Shown here in pieces: positions 43,341 through 53,365 of a DNA stretch of 64,000 nucleotides. Every line of letters starts with the position of its first letter. Positions within the stretch are counted from its first letter, which is position 1. Origin of the DNA: M3007 sp035299505 (GTDB lineage Bacteria; Bacteroidota; Bacteroidia; Chitinophagales; Saprospiraceae). A model generated the notes under the pieces. That model searched no databases, was not told the origin of the DNA, and was given only the letters and a program-made list of their open reading frames with translations. The DNA lies in contig DATGWL010000087.1 in NCBI GenBank assembly GCA_035299505.1, positions 26,376 through 90,375 of the forward strand, in the 5' to 3' direction. Made by a program: the position numbers and the translations under genes.

Positions 43341-43892
43341 TTATTGACCTTTTACGGCTGGCTGTTCTTTGCCGCGAACTTCACCTTTGATCTCGATGAA
43401 AGTTTCAGTAGGCATGGTGTTAGCTGTTACCGTCACACGCTTGCTTTGTGGGCCTGGTTTGCCTTTGGAGTTGAACTCCACTTTGATTTCGCCTTCACCG
43501 CCCGGAGGAATCGGCTCCTTAGGCCAGGTTGGCACGGTGCATCCGCAAGAACCTTTGCAGTTGCTGATAACCAGTGGCTCAGTACCTGTGTTTTTAAATT
43601 TGTAAGCGTGCTTTACAATTTCACCCTCATCAACAGTGCCGAAATCGTACACTGGTTGAGCGTATTGAATGCTGGTAGCCGGGCCGGCAGGTACCGGAGC
43701 AACATTTTGGTTGGTGCCCGGGATATTACCGGATTGGGTAGAACTTCCGCCGAAAGAAGCGGCAGACTCATGAATTTTTTCAGCTTCGGATTGACCGAAC
43801 CAGTTTTTGAAACCGCCTCCAGCGAGGTTTGCAACCAACAGAATAGCCAGCAAAGCGAGCAGGCCAATCTGTACTTGTTTGTTCCTTTCCAT
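43341..43892 (-). CDS. DUF1573 protein with N-terminal membrane anchor
   Basis: 183 residues from the Met at 43892 (MERNKQVQIGLLALLAILLV), a short hydrophobic anchor or uncleaved signal. A Ser/Gly/Pro-rich linker (about 35-75) leads to one DUF1573 domain: PVYDFGTVDEGEIVKHAYKF, then SNCKGSCGCTVPTWPKEPIPPG and KVEFNSKGKPGPQSK. The CKGSCGCT motif marks the family. Function unknown. A TACTTTTG element about 130 bases upstream gives a long leader; a terminator follows the gene. Confidence 0.87.
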   Translation of the reverse strand: MERNKQVQIGLLALLAILLVANLAGGGFKNWFGQSEAEKIHESAASFGGSSTQSGNIPGTNQNVAPVPAGPATSIQYAQPVYDFGTVDEGEIVKHAYKFKNTGTEPLVISNCKGSCGCTVPTWPKEPIPPGGEGEIKVEFNSKGKPGPQSKRVTVTANTMPTETFIEIKGEVRGKEQPAVKGQ

Positions 43893-44018
43893 GCTTTTGA
43901 TATTAATTTGAGTGTGTGGATGGATGAAGATCTTTGAGGAAAAATCCGGCGAATTCGGAGCATCTATATGCGGGGAATACATGCGCCTAAAGCTGGGTTT
44001 CGACTCGATTCTTCGGGG

Positions 44019-44026
44019 CAAAAGTA
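44019..44026 (-). promoter_or_regulatory. -7 element (TACTTTTG) upstream of DUF1573 gene
   Basis: The minus strand reads TACTTTTG followed by CCCC, matching TAnnTTTG, 127 bases before the start at 43892. Confidence 0.5.
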
Positions 44027-44126
44027 GGACGATCTGTCCACGTTGCGTTTATTCTAAATATTTGGTTTGCAAAAGTTTAACAGCAAACAAGCTGCCTTAA
44101 CCAGGATTATGCCGCATTGGCCGCTA

Positions 44127-46907
44127 TCACGCTTCAAAATACCGTCGCCACAATCCAACAGCCAAACCAAGCAGCATCATCAAGCTACCTACCCACACCA
44201 GGTTAATTCCCGGGAAAATGATGGCTTCCAGTACGATGTAATCCGAGCGGGCAGCATTTTCAGCAATTTCCACAGGTATACCTGGTTGTCCGGCTGGAGT
44301 TTCGGCCACGCCAATGGTCAGGACACCATTTTTGGGATCAATATTTTCAAATCTGAAATGCAGCCCAAGTTCCGGAGCTTCGTCTTTCAAACTAAATGGT
44401 TGGTTTTCCCGGATCAGATACACCGGCGCCGCTTTAGCCTGCCTCCCATCCGGAGCTGTAATTTCCAGACCTGCCGCTACGGCGATGTCGCCGGGCTCTG
44501 CCACGTATGAAGGGTGTTGAATATCTTTGATCACCTGGGCAAAGCGTATTTTATAGCCTTTGAAGGTAAATTCTTCTCCTTCACGCAAGCCGGTGTTGGT
44601 ATATTTCAATGCCTCTTCTGCCTTGAAAATATAATCCATGGATGCCTGTGTGAGGCGAATTTTCATTTGCAGCGGACCAATATCAGATTGCAAAGAGAAA
44701 CCTCCTTTCGCCGGGCGCAGGTAGAGCATAGGGTTGGCATCATATCCTTTGGGCTGATCCAGGGCATACGCCTTCATTTTCAGGCCCACGGCCAAATCAC
44801 CTCGTTCCGGGCTGTATTCCGGATGTTTAGGCGATTTGGTTACGCCTTCTACCACCAGATAGTGACTTTTGGTAAAGATGGTATCCCCTACCCTGGCTTC
44901 GTATTGTTCAAATTTGAGGCTGTCGTCTTGCCGTTTGGCAAATTCAGGGTCCAATTCGCCTTTGGGAAGGGAAGAAACCAGGGTAAACACGTCGTAATTC
45001 CAGTAGTGCTGAGTGGAAGGGTTATTGGCCACTACTTTACTGAACTGACGGTCATACATCACATTTGGATACAAAGTGAACCGTTCTCCGGTAGGATTAC
45101 CATCCTGGCCACGGCGTTCAAACTGCACCGTGAAAGTGCGGGTTTGGCGTTCAATGGTATCTGAAGTGTACACGGCATTGAATCCACGCATCGGCATAGG
45201 CGCTTCTTTCATCAGAATCACACTTCTGCGCAAAGCTTCATCATCAGCACCTTCAATCAATCCTTCCATGGCAAAAGTGTTGACTGAAATCCAGTCTTTG
45301 CCCAGGCCTGTGCTCAAAATACCCAGCAACAATATGCCAAAACCTGCGTGAGAAATAGCAGAAGCAGCCAGTTTAAGGTTGCCTTTCAGCATAGATACAA
45401 GGTAATCAAGGTTGGCTACCAGGGCAAACATGCCCGCAAACAGGAAGGCAAACAATTGCCAGGCGCGCACATCTATCCACAGGGTATTGAGGTAGGTAAG
45501 GATAGCAGCAAGTGCAACGGCCACACCCATGTGTATGCCAAATTTGCGGGCAAAAACACTCCAGTTGCGTTCGCCGTAGCGCATCCACTGGGCTACTCCT
45601 GTGAGTATTCCCATGAACACAGCAATCCAAAGCTGGTATTTATTGTGGTGCACAATGGGGTCCTTCAAGGCGTAATCTGTGCCAAACAGTTTGTTGACCA
45701 CAGGCAAAGAGGTAGCGCCTGTCATCAAGATTGCAGAAAACAGCAACACCAGTGAACCGATGAACATCCAGAATTCGCGGCTGTTTGCTTTTTCCTCACC
45801 CTTTATTTCCGGCACTTCATTGTATCGGGAGGCCCACATCCACAGTCCAAGAATAGAGAAAACACCAATAAACATGATCAACTGTACACCCAATCCCATT
45901 TCCGTGAAGGAGTGAACGGAAGTATCGCCCAGCACTCCGCTTCGGGTGAGGTAGGTGGAATACAGAATGAGTACGAAAGATATCAGGTAAAAGCCGTACG
46001 TACTACGGATGGAGTACCCGGTATGTCGTGCAATGAGGTTGGTATGTATACCCGCCACCATGGTGAGCCAGGGCACCAGCGAGGTATTTTCTACCGGGTC
46101 CCAGGCCCAATAGCCGGCAAAAGAGAGGGCTTCATAGGCCCAGGCTGCTCCCATGAGGATGCCCAACCCGAGAATGGCGCCGGAGAAAAGAGACCAATTC
46201 AGCGCAGGTTTTAGCCAGGATTTGTGTTCTCGAAGCCAAAGTCCGGCGATCGCATAGGCAAATGGCACTATGGTACTGGCAAAACCCAGGAACAGGGTTG
46301 GAGGATGTATGGTCATCCAGTAATTCTGGAGGAGCGGATTAAGCCCATTTCCTTTGATTTTGCTCAGATAATCGGCCTGAGCAAAAATAGGTGCATCCAT
46401 AGTATCCCGCAGTAAATCAAAGGGGCTGGCGCCAAAACGAAACTCTCCGAAATAAACGCCGAGTATCATGGAACTGATGAAAACCTCGGTGAGCGCAATA
46501 ACGGTTAATACAGGCGTTTCCCATTTTCCGGCCCGGAACATCAGGACTACTCCTAAGATGATGTGCCAGAAACTCCAAAGCAGAAAACTACCCTGTTGTT
46601 CTTTCCAAAATGCGGAGAAAACATATTGTACCGGCAGATCGTCAGAAATATTGGCCCAGGCATACTGGTATTCATACATTTTACCTACCAGAATCCAAAA
46701 AAGGACTCCTATAACCCCAAAGGTGGTCAGTCCATGCAGCAAATAGGCATACCTGCCAAGACTACGCCAGCTAGAGAAGGTAACAGTCTCCCTTTGTTTG
46801 GTGGCCATAAAAAATGCCACTGCCGCGAGAAGAGCCGATACGAAGGTCAAAATGGCCATAAAATGACCAATTTGTCCCGGAAGAAGATGTTCACCAATAT
46901 ATTGCAT
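44127..46907 (-). CDS. ccmF: CcmF-type cytochrome c maturation/heme lyase protein
   Basis: 926 residues with about 15 membrane helices. It hands heme from the carrier CcmE to apocytochrome c on the outer face of the membrane. The tryptophan-rich WWD heme-handling motif is at about 266-280 (GYWAWDPVENTSLVPW), and HPP at 201 begins the neighbouring conserved histidine region. The protein is longer than E. coli CcmF (about 650), with a large periplasmic domain (about 570-890) between the last helices, as in other Bacteroidota. No ccmB, ccmC or ccmE is in the window; they would lie elsewhere. Confidence 0.9.
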   Translation of the reverse strand: MQYIGEHLLPGQIGHFMAILTFVSALLAAVAFFMATKQRETVTFSSWRSLGRYAYLLHGLTTFGVIGVLFWILVGKMYEYQYAWANISDDLPVQYVFSAFWKEQQGSFLLWSFWHIILGVVLMFRAGKWETPVLTVIALTEVFISSMILGVYFGEFRFGASPFDLLRDTMDAPIFAQADYLSKIKGNGLNPLLQNYWMTIHPPTLFLGFASTIVPFAYAIAGLWLREHKSWLKPALNWSLFSGAILGLGILMGAAWAYEALSFAGYWAWDPVENTSLVPWLTMVAGIHTNLIARHTGYSIRSTYGFYLISFVLILYSTYLTRSGVLGDTSVHSFTEMGLGVQLIMFIGVFSILGLWMWASRYNEVPEIKGEEKANSREFWMFIGSLVLLFSAILMTGATSLPVVNKLFGTDYALKDPIVHHNKYQLWIAVFMGILTGVAQWMRYGERNWSVFARKFGIHMGVAVALAAILTYLNTLWIDVRAWQLFAFLFAGMFALVANLDYLVSMLKGNLKLAASAISHAGFGILLLGILSTGLGKDWISVNTFAMEGLIEGADDEALRRSVILMKEAPMPMRGFNAVYTSDTIERQTRTFTVQFERRGQDGNPTGERFTLYPNVMYDRQFSKVVANNPSTQHYWNYDVFTLVSSLPKGELDPEFAKRQDDSLKFEQYEARVGDTIFTKSHYLVVEGVTKSPKHPEYSPERGDLAVGLKMKAYALDQPKGYDANPMLYLRPAKGGFSLQSDIGPLQMKIRLTQASMDYIFKAEEALKYTNTGLREGEEFTFKGYKIRFAQVIKDIQHPSYVAEPGDIAVAAGLEITAPDGRQAKAAPVYLIRENQPFSLKDEAPELGLHFRFENIDPKNGVLTIGVAETPAGQPGIPVEIAENAARSDYIVLEAIIFPGINLVWVGSLMMLLGLAVGLWRRYFEA

Positions 46908-46929
46908 AGCACGCCTTGTTATTGCGCCG

Positions 46930-46937
46930 CAAAAGTA
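46930..46937 (-). promoter_or_regulatory. -7 element (TACTTTTG) upstream of ccmF
   Basis: The minus strand reads TACTTTTG followed by CGGCGC, matching TAnnTTTG, 23 bases before the ccmF start. Confidence 0.5.
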
Positions 46938-46988
46938 GTCAGAAGGGAGCTCTTATTATTCGAATCACTGGTGTATGTTTCAGCAGAC

Positions 46989-47420
46989 TCAAGGAATTTT
47001 AGTACTTTGCCAATTAACCAAATGCCAGTGTTTCCCCTTTTTGCGGTAAATGGCTGTATACAACAATCTAAGTGCAAAATCGTTGTTCTGTAGCACACCT
47101 TGTACGGCAACTGTGCCATTGACAACAGCAGTTTTGCCATAAAGCCTCACATTGGCCTGTTCCCTTTTCATAGATTTGTAAATCAGTTTCTTGGCAGCTA
47201 TGGCATTCAGATGATCCTGTTTGCGCTCAATAAGAGCATTGGAGTGTACATACATCAGATCTTCCGACAACATAGCACGCAGGGCTGTAGTGTCGGCGCG
47301 GGTCATGGCTTCGAAGCGTTTCAACTCAAATTGCAATACCGATTCTGCCAGTTTATTTTGGCCAAATGCTGAAAGTTGCAGGATCCCTGACAGGATCAAA
47401 AGGAAAATTGTTTTGCGCAT
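46989..47420 (-). CDS. Secreted DUF4440 / NTF2-like protein
   Basis: 143 residues from the Met at 47420 (MRKTIFLLILSGILQLSAFG), a signal peptide; the longer reading upstream lacks one. The mature part fits the cone-shaped DUF4440/SnoaL-like fold: a first helix VLQFELKRFEAMTRADTTAL, then LSEDLMYVHSNALIERKQDH, and the final strands YRKKGKHWHLVNWQSTKIP. These proteins are often annotated as ketosteroid isomerase-like, but most have no known activity. Confidence 0.85.
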   Translation of the reverse strand: MRKTIFLLILSGILQLSAFGQNKLAESVLQFELKRFEAMTRADTTALRAMLSEDLMYVHSNALIERKQDHLNAIAAKKLIYKSMKREQANVRLYGKTAVVNGTVAVQGVLQNNDFALRLLYTAIYRKKGKHWHLVNWQSTKIP

Positions 47421-47612
47421 AGGGTAGAAAATTACGGGTAAAGGGATGTTCGCCCGGAGAGTCGTGCAAGACAGTCTTTTTGGCGGAGTGACAAAAATCC
47501 GACAAATCCTGGAAGAATTCTGGCCGGATTTTTGTTGTATTATTGCCATTCAAACCATGGCAAAGGTGACTATTTAGTCCACCTACTTTTTTAATCATTC
47601 AAAATTTTGTCC

Positions 47613-48116
47613 ATGAGCCGATTACACATTACACTTTTACTTTTCTTGTTTTCGGTCCCGCTTTTGCGTGCCCAGCAATTCGAAGTTTGCATGGATGTTA
47701 CCTCTTCCGGAGGAGGAGTTGGCTTCCAGGGGAACAGATATTTTGCCTGGACTATTGGCGAGCCGTTTATGACCACCATAGCCAATGGCGGTTTTTTGTT
47801 TACTCAGGGATTTCACCAACCGGACCCCTGCGGAAAGTCTCTGGTAGGCGTACATGATTTAGCCGACTGGGGTCTTTCTCTTTTCCCAAACCCAACAGAT
47901 GGGTTCATGACACTCCGGTTTGATCCGGACAAAAAAGGTGTCCTACTGGCTTCCGCCTACAATTTGCTTGGACATTTGATACTGGACCGTCAGGAACTTT
48001 CCAGTCCGGAGGGCAATTTACTGGACGCATCCTCCTGGCCACCCGGTATATACCTGCTTCAACTGCAAGATCCTGTAACCAAAGCCTCTGCCACGCTTCG
48101 CGTAGTGCGCATCTGA
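47613..48116 (+). CDS. Small secreted protein with T9SS sorting domain
   Basis: 167 residues from the ATG at 47613 (MSRLHITLLLFLFSVPLLRAQ), a signal peptide; a TTG two codons earlier is less likely. Residues 20-80 contain a short Gly-rich region (TSSGGGVGFQGNRYFAWTIGEP, FLFTQGFHQP), a common start in Bacteroidota surface proteins. Residues 90-167 are a type IX secretion C-terminal domain (LSLFPNPTDGFMTLRFD, GIYLLQLQDP). The region before the sorting domain is too short for a known fold. Function unknown. Confidence 0.82.
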   Translation: MSRLHITLLLFLFSVPLLRAQQFEVCMDVTSSGGGVGFQGNRYFAWTIGEPFMTTIANGGFLFTQGFHQPDPCGKSLVGVHDLADWGLSLFPNPTDGFMTLRFDPDKKGVLLASAYNLLGHLILDRQELSSPEGNLLDASSWPPGIYLLQLQDPVTKASATLRVVRI

Positions 48117-48219
48117 GGTGTTTGACGTCGAATTTTAGTGAAAGGCAAGGCTGTCATGCAGCTTGTCTGTACCGCTTTTCATCCCTTTTACCGTTCATTC
48201 CAACAACGATTACACACTT

Positions 48220-51200
48220 ATGAACCAGCGTTTTCTACTTCTACTGTTGGTTTTTCTGGCCGGCAATTTTACTATTCTGGCCCAGAACAATGTACCACAA
48301 GGCATTAATTATCAATGCATTGTACGGAACAACCAAACAGGAGATCCTATTACCAATCAAACCGTCACCCTGCTTTTTGCCATTAGAAATGGTAGTCCTA
48401 CCGGACAGGTTGATTATCAGGAGAAACATGTCACTTCCACCAACGATTTTGGCCTGGCCAGCATGGTTATTGGTCGCGGGCAACCACAGTTGGGCAATTT
48501 CGCCGGTATCAGCTGGGCGGCAGGATCCAAGTTTCTGACAGTTTTATTGGAAACCTCACCTAATGTTTTTGACGAAATAGGCTCTTCTGAAATGTTGAGC
48601 GTACCATTTGCCCTATATGCCCAAAATGGCGGCGGTGGTGGCAGCGCCGACAACTGGGGAAGCCAGACAGCCTTTACCAACAACGGACTGACTGGTAATG
48701 GCTTGGCCAACAACCCCATCGGATTGGCCCAACAAGGCGCACAAACCGGTCAGGTATTGAAATGGAATGGCACTGCCTGGACTCCGGCCGATGATATTCA
48801 AGGCACAGGCACAGGCGGCGGCACTGTAACACAAGTGAATACAGGCGCCGGCTTGCAGGGCGGCCCAATTACTACCAATGGCACTATAAGCCTCACCAAC
48901 ACCGGCGTTCAACCGGGCATTCATGGCAGTGCAACTGAAATCCCTGTAATTACCGTAGATGCACAGGGTCGTATTACCAACGTAGAAAAAGTAATCGTTC
49001 AGCCAGGTGCTGTAGGCATCAACAGTGGTAATGGTATCGAAGTGGTAAACAACAGTTTCAACAACTTCACCATAAACAACACCGGCGACCTCAACGGCAC
49101 CGACGATGTACTCATAAATACCCAGCACGATGGTGATGTAAGTGGATTGTACAACAATTTGCAGCTGAAAGCCAACGTAGTGACCTCCAATGAATTAAGT
49201 AACGGAGCCGTTACGGCACCCAAACTTTCTGATATGGGCGCCAATGCCGGGCAGGTACTGAAATGGAATGGTACTGCCTGGGCTCCTGCTGCAGATGAAT
49301 CAGGCGCCATCAACCTGAATAGCGGTGCAGGTATCAGCATTACCGGTGCGGCACCAAACTTCACCATCACAAACAGTGGTGATACCAATCCTAACGATGA
49401 CCTCACCACGGCTTCTCAGGCCAATGGTGATGTAACCGGCCCGTTCAATAACCTGCAAATCAAAGCAGACGCCGTAACCTCAGCAGAAATTGCCAACGAC
49501 GCGGTGGGCAGCTCTGAAATCCTGGATGGTTCAGTTGGCACTCTGGAACTGGCCGCCAATGCCGTTACTGCAGTAAAACTGGCCGACGGAGCCGTACTCA
49601 CGCCTAAACTGGCAAATGATGCGGTTAACTCCATCAAAATTGCCGACGGCTCCATCAGCTCTGCTGACCTGGCCAATCAGGCAGTTACCGCAGACAAGCT
49701 CGACGATATGAACGCTGCTAACGGTCAGGTGCTCAAATGGAACGGTACTACCTGGGCGCCAGCAGCGGATAATACCGGCAACTTCAACGTATTGGGCGGC
49801 ATTGGCATTGATGTAACTCCTTCCGGCAACACTTTTATCATAAACAACGGCGGCGATATCAATGCAGGCGACGACCTCACTGATGCTACTCAGTTTAATG
49901 GCGATGTATCTGGCCCGTTCAATAGCCTTCAAATCAAACCAGGCGTTGTGGGCAATCAGGAAATGGCCGCTAATGCCATTGGCACCAACAACATTATCAA
50001 CGGCGCTGTTACTGCAGCCAAGCTGAACAATATGAATGCCCTGAACGGCCAGGTGCTTCAGTTCAACAATGGCGCCTGGGCGCCTGTTTCTCTTGCACCT
50101 CAGGGCGACAACTGGGGCGCGCAAAGTGTAGTGAGTAACAACTCACTCAGTGGAACCGGCACAGCAGGCAGTCCTTTGGGTCTGGCTCAGCAAGGTGCAC
50201 TCAATGGTCAGGTATTGCAATGGAACGGCGCTGCCTGGGCCCCGGCTACACCAGCTGCAGGCGACAACTGGGGCACCCAAAACGTACAAATTGCAGGCAC
50301 TTCACTGAGCGGCAACGGTACCGCGGGCAACCCACTTAAATTGGCACAACAAGGCGCTGCCAACGGCCAGATACTCCAATGGAATGGCACCAACTGGATT
50401 CCGGCCAATCTGCCTGCGGGTGATAACTGGGGTACACAAAACGTGCAAATTGCAGGCACCGAATTATCTGGAAACGGTACAGCAGGCAGCCCGCTTAAGC
50501 TCGCTACTCAAGGTGCCGCCAATGGCCAGGTACTTCAATTTAACGGCGCCAACTGGATTCCCGCCAATATCCCTCCGGCTCCAGGCGATAACTGGGGCGC
50601 ACAAACTGCCAACGTTGCAGCACGCCTCATCGGTAATGGCACAGCAGGCAACCCAATTGATCTGGCGCCCCAAGGCGCCAATGCAGGCGAAGTATTGAAA
50701 TGGAACGGAGCCGCCTGGGTACCAGGTCCGGATAACGGCGGTGGCACGGGCGACGTCTACAATGAAGGTGTTGGCATTGATATCACTGGAACAGCTCCAA
50801 ACTTTACCATCAACAACTCCGGCGACCTGGATGTGACCAACGAGTTGCAAACCCTCTCGCTGGTGGGCAACCAATTGAGCATTTCCAGTGGAAACTCCGT
50901 TAACCTACCTGCAGTACCAAACTACACAGCGGGTGCAGGCATTGATATTACGGGCAATGTGATCTCCAATATCGGCGACTCTGACAGCAACCCAAACAAC
51001 GAGTTGCAGCTCCTGTCTGTGAATGGCAATCAGCTGACCATCTCTAATGGTAACACTGTAAACCTGCCAGCCGGCGCCAACTATGTGGCCGGTGCAGGTA
51101 TTGATATTACCGGCAACACCATTTCCAACACCGGGGATGCGGATGCCAACCCGAACAATGAGTTGCAAACCCTGTCTATTAACGGTAATCAACTCACCAT

Positions 51201-52248
51201 TTCAAATGGAAACACTATCAATATTCCAACCGGAACTACTTACAGCGCCGGCGCAGGTATTGATTTGACAGGCAACGTGGTGACCAATACTGGCGACCTT
51301 GATTCTGCGAATGAGTTGCAGGCGCTGTCGCTCAATGGCACAAACCTGGAAATCAGCAACGGCAATAGCGTTGACCTTACGCCGCTTCTGACGATGATTG
51401 GCGATGACTGGGGAAATAACGGTGACCATATTTTCAATTCCAACGTAGGCAATGTAGGTATTGGCATCAACCTGCCAACAGCTCGTTTGCATATTGCCGG
51501 TAACGGTGAGAGCATCCGTTTGCAGAGCACCACGCCAAGCATTGCCTTCTCTGGTACTGGCGGAGCTCCTTCATTTATTCGCCAAACCAATCAGCTGTTT
51601 GGCATGGCAACAACTGATGCTACCAATATTCACATTCAACCTAATGGCAACAATGCTATTGTAGCCCATGGCGTTACCGGATATGTGAGCATAGGCGATG
51701 CTGTGCCTTCCATTGCAGCACTGCGGGTATTGCAAAAGCAGGGCGGTATCATGATCCAGAACAATGCAAACGGCAATGCCTGGGAATTCTCTGCAAGTCC
51801 GTTGAATGGCTCGTTGGAGCTGTTCAACAACAACTTTGGTGTAGGTTTGCCGGTGGGCATATTTGCACCAAATGGTCAGTATATGGCTATTTCCGACCGT
51901 CGCCTGAAGAAAGACATCTCACTGATTTCTACCGGCGTGTTAAACAAAGTGATGTCATTGCAAGCTATGAGCTACCATTATATCGGTGAAAAAGCTGATG
52001 CACAGCGCAGCCTTGGCTTCATGGCTCAGGATTTGAAAGCGGTGTTCCCTGAATTGGTAGGCAGTTTTACTGAAAGGGAAACCAACAAGGAATACCTGAA
52101 TGTAAATTACAATGGTTTGACGGTTTTGGCCATCAAGGCAATCCAGGAGCAACAGGCTGAAATTGAAGCGTTGAAAAAAGAGAACGAGGCTCTTAAAGCC
52201 CGTTTTGATTCCATTGAGGCTCGCCTGAAGCAACTGGAAAACAAATAG
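48220..52248 (+). CDS. Large repeat protein with S74 intramolecular chaperone domain (tail-fibre-like)
   Basis: 1342 residues from the ATG at 48220, which opens a signal peptide (MNQRFLLLLLVFLAGNFTIL). After an N-terminal domain (about 22-140, NNVPQGINYQCIVRN) come many repeats: NGQVLKWNGTAWAPA units, QNVQIAGTSLSGNGTAGNP units and 53-residue units around AGAGIDITGNVISN. Near the end comes the Peptidase_S74 domain (SDRRLKKDISLISTG, LGFMAQDLKAVFPELVG), which folds trimers and may cut itself off, then a coiled coil (AEIEALKKENEALKARFDS). No type IX domain is visible. It is likely a trimeric surface fibre or adhesin. Ligand unknown. Confidence 0.88.
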   Translation: MNQRFLLLLLVFLAGNFTILAQNNVPQGINYQCIVRNNQTGDPITNQTVTLLFAIRNGSPTGQVDYQEKHVTSTNDFGLASMVIGRGQPQLGNFAGISWAAGSKFLTVLLETSPNVFDEIGSSEMLSVPFALYAQNGGGGGSADNWGSQTAFTNNGLTGNGLANNPIGLAQQGAQTGQVLKWNGTAWTPADDIQGTGTGGGTVTQVNTGAGLQGGPITTNGTISLTNTGVQPGIHGSATEIPVITVDAQGRITNVEKVIVQPGAVGINSGNGIEVVNNSFNNFTINNTGDLNGTDDVLINTQHDGDVSGLYNNLQLKANVVTSNELSNGAVTAPKLSDMGANAGQVLKWNGTAWAPAADESGAINLNSGAGISITGAAPNFTITNSGDTNPNDDLTTASQANGDVTGPFNNLQIKADAVTSAEIANDAVGSSEILDGSVGTLELAANAVTAVKLADGAVLTPKLANDAVNSIKIADGSISSADLANQAVTADKLDDMNAANGQVLKWNGTTWAPAADNTGNFNVLGGIGIDVTPSGNTFIINNGGDINAGDDLTDATQFNGDVSGPFNSLQIKPGVVGNQEMAANAIGTNNIINGAVTAAKLNNMNALNGQVLQFNNGAWAPVSLAPQGDNWGAQSVVSNNSLSGTGTAGSPLGLAQQGALNGQVLQWNGAAWAPATPAAGDNWGTQNVQIAGTSLSGNGTAGNPLKLAQQGAANGQILQWNGTNWIPANLPAGDNWGTQNVQIAGTELSGNGTAGSPLKLATQGAANGQVLQFNGANWIPANIPPAPGDNWGAQTANVAARLIGNGTAGNPIDLAPQGANAGEVLKWNGAAWVPGPDNGGGTGDVYNEGVGIDITGTAPNFTINNSGDLDVTNELQTLSLVGNQLSISSGNSVNLPAVPNYTAGAGIDITGNVISNIGDSDSNPNNELQLLSVNGNQLTISNGNTVNLPAGANYVAGAGIDITGNTISNTGDADANPNNELQTLSINGNQLTISNGNTINIPTGTTYSAGAGIDLTGNVVTNTGDLDSANELQALSLNGTNLEISNGNSVDLTPLLTMIGDDWGNNGDHIFNSNVGNVGIGINLPTARLHIAGNGESIRLQSTTPSIAFSGTGGAPSFIRQTNQLFGMATTDATNIHIQPNGNNAIVAHGVTGYVSIGDAVPSIAALRVLQKQGGIMIQNNANGNAWEFSASPLNGSLELFNNNFGVGLPVGIFAPNGQYMAISDRRLKKDISLISTGVLNKVMSLQAMSYHYIGEKADAQRSLGFMAQDLKAVFPELVGSFTERETNKEYLNVNYNGLTVLAIKAIQEQQAEIEALKKENEALKARFDSIEARLKQLENK
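50104..50745 (+). repeat. Tandem repeats of about 160 bases (GDNWGxQ / NGxVLxWNGxxW unit)
   Basis: Four copies start near 50104, 50260, 50420 and 50584 with periods of 156-164 bases, encoding GD-NWG, a GTxLSGNGTAG strand pair, and NGQVLQWNGAAW. Copies differ at the DNA level but keep the protein unit, so they are older than a recent duplication. Confidence 0.85.
50926..51380 (+). repeat. Three 159-base tandem repeats (AGAGIDITGN unit)
   Basis: Copies begin near 50926, 51085 and 51244, exactly 159 bases (53 codons) apart, each encoding AGAGID-(I/L)TGN, then N-EL-xL-x-NG-xL-IS-NGN. Exact period and variable third positions indicate in-frame amplification. Confidence 0.85.
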
Positions 52249-52271
52249 AAAAACAGTAGGAAAGCTTAACA

Positions 52272-52306
52272 AAGGCCCTCGGGAATAGTCCCCGGGGGCT
52301 TTTTTA
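52272..52306 (+). terminator. Intrinsic terminator after the repeat protein
   Basis: aaggccctcggg pairs with cccgggggctt (one bulged G, one G-U), followed by six T. It ends the plus-strand repeat protein gene before the converging SH3 lipoprotein gene. Confidence 0.85.
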
Positions 52307-53347
52307 ATATCCACTCCTCATATCCACCCGAATGCCATTTTCAGCTGCTTGTACAAACATTGCCCTTCGAATTTGGAGAGCATCCAGATCAGCTGACGTA
52401 AGTATGGCCGGCGTGGATGAAAGTATGGCATCAAGCTCCTTGAGAATGAGCGGAACAGCCTGCCAGTATTGTCGGTTGCGGTCCAGGATATCTTCCAGGA
52501 TCATGTTTTTGACCTCCTGAATTTCATTTTGCAAAACAGGCGCCTCCCGAAGCGCCAGATCCAGTTTTTGCAATAAAGCCAGGTGCCTGCCCTGGCCCAA
52601 TTGACTGGCAAATGTTTGTTCATCCAAAGGAAAGGTCCAAACCGGGAATGCAGATTCAATGCTGTCTGCAGGGAACATACTCAGATAAAGCTCTGTCAAC
52701 ACATCATCCTCTTTGCCAGTGGTGGCCAATGCTTTAGCCTGCCAAAATCTGAAATCTGCGAATAAATGGGGTTGTCCGGTTTCCTGCGCCTGTTGAAACA
52801 CAAATCCGGGCAATACTCCGGCTGCCCATTGATATGATAATTGCTTTTCCTGTTTTGGTCGCCGTATCAGCAGTTCCATCATGGTATCACGCAAATTAAC
52901 TGCCTGTCGCCAGGTGTGAAGCCAATCTTCCGCTGTATGCAGGTTGGATAAAGATGTGCACCATTGGTTTCGCTGTTGTAGCAAGGATTTGCCCCAATAG
53001 GTGGCCATACGTTTTTCCAATAGCCATGCCTGATTTTCTTTAAGTGGTTTCACCGACCATGCCAATACCCAACCGGTCTGCTGATTCGAGGTACTTACTT
53101 TTATCCAGGGCGACTGATATACCCCCTCTCCGTTTTTGAGTACAGATTCATGCGTGGCGGTCTGTTCCAGGTCCAGCAACCTTTCTCCCTGTGCTAGCTG
53201 TTTGATCTCCTTGCTTTTTTCATCCGGCTCTGCACGGAGCACGGTATTTTCTTTTCGCACAATCAACTGATTATCAGCATCATTTCCAGTGCATGCCATC
53301 CACAGCACTGATAACAGGAGGAAAATTTTACCTAAATAATGACCCAT
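52304..53347 (-). CDS. SH3-domain lipoprotein
   Basis: 347 residues from the Met at 53347 (MGHYLGKIFLLLSVLWMAC), a lipoprotein signal with lipid-acceptor Cys at 19. Residues 30-95 form a bacterial SH3 domain (VRKENTVLRAEPDEKSKEIKQL, then WIKVSTSNQQTGWVLAWSV), which often binds cell-wall peptides. The remaining 250 residues are helical with no recognised family. A TAGATTTG element on the minus strand lies 18 bases upstream and overlaps the leader of the divergent gene. Confidence 0.8.
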   Translation of the reverse strand: MGHYLGKIFLLLSVLWMACTGNDADNQLIVRKENTVLRAEPDEKSKEIKQLAQGERLLDLEQTATHESVLKNGEGVYQSPWIKVSTSNQQTGWVLAWSVKPLKENQAWLLEKRMATYWGKSLLQQRNQWCTSLSNLHTAEDWLHTWRQAVNLRDTMMELLIRRPKQEKQLSYQWAAGVLPGFVFQQAQETGQPHLFADFRFWQAKALATTGKEDDVLTELYLSMFPADSIESAFPVWTFPLDEQTFASQLGQGRHLALLQKLDLALREAPVLQNEIQEVKNMILEDILDRNRQYWQAVPLILKELDAILSSTPAILTSADLDALQIRRAMFVQAAENGIRVDMRSGY

Positions 53348-53365
53348 TCCAACTAAGTTTACGCA

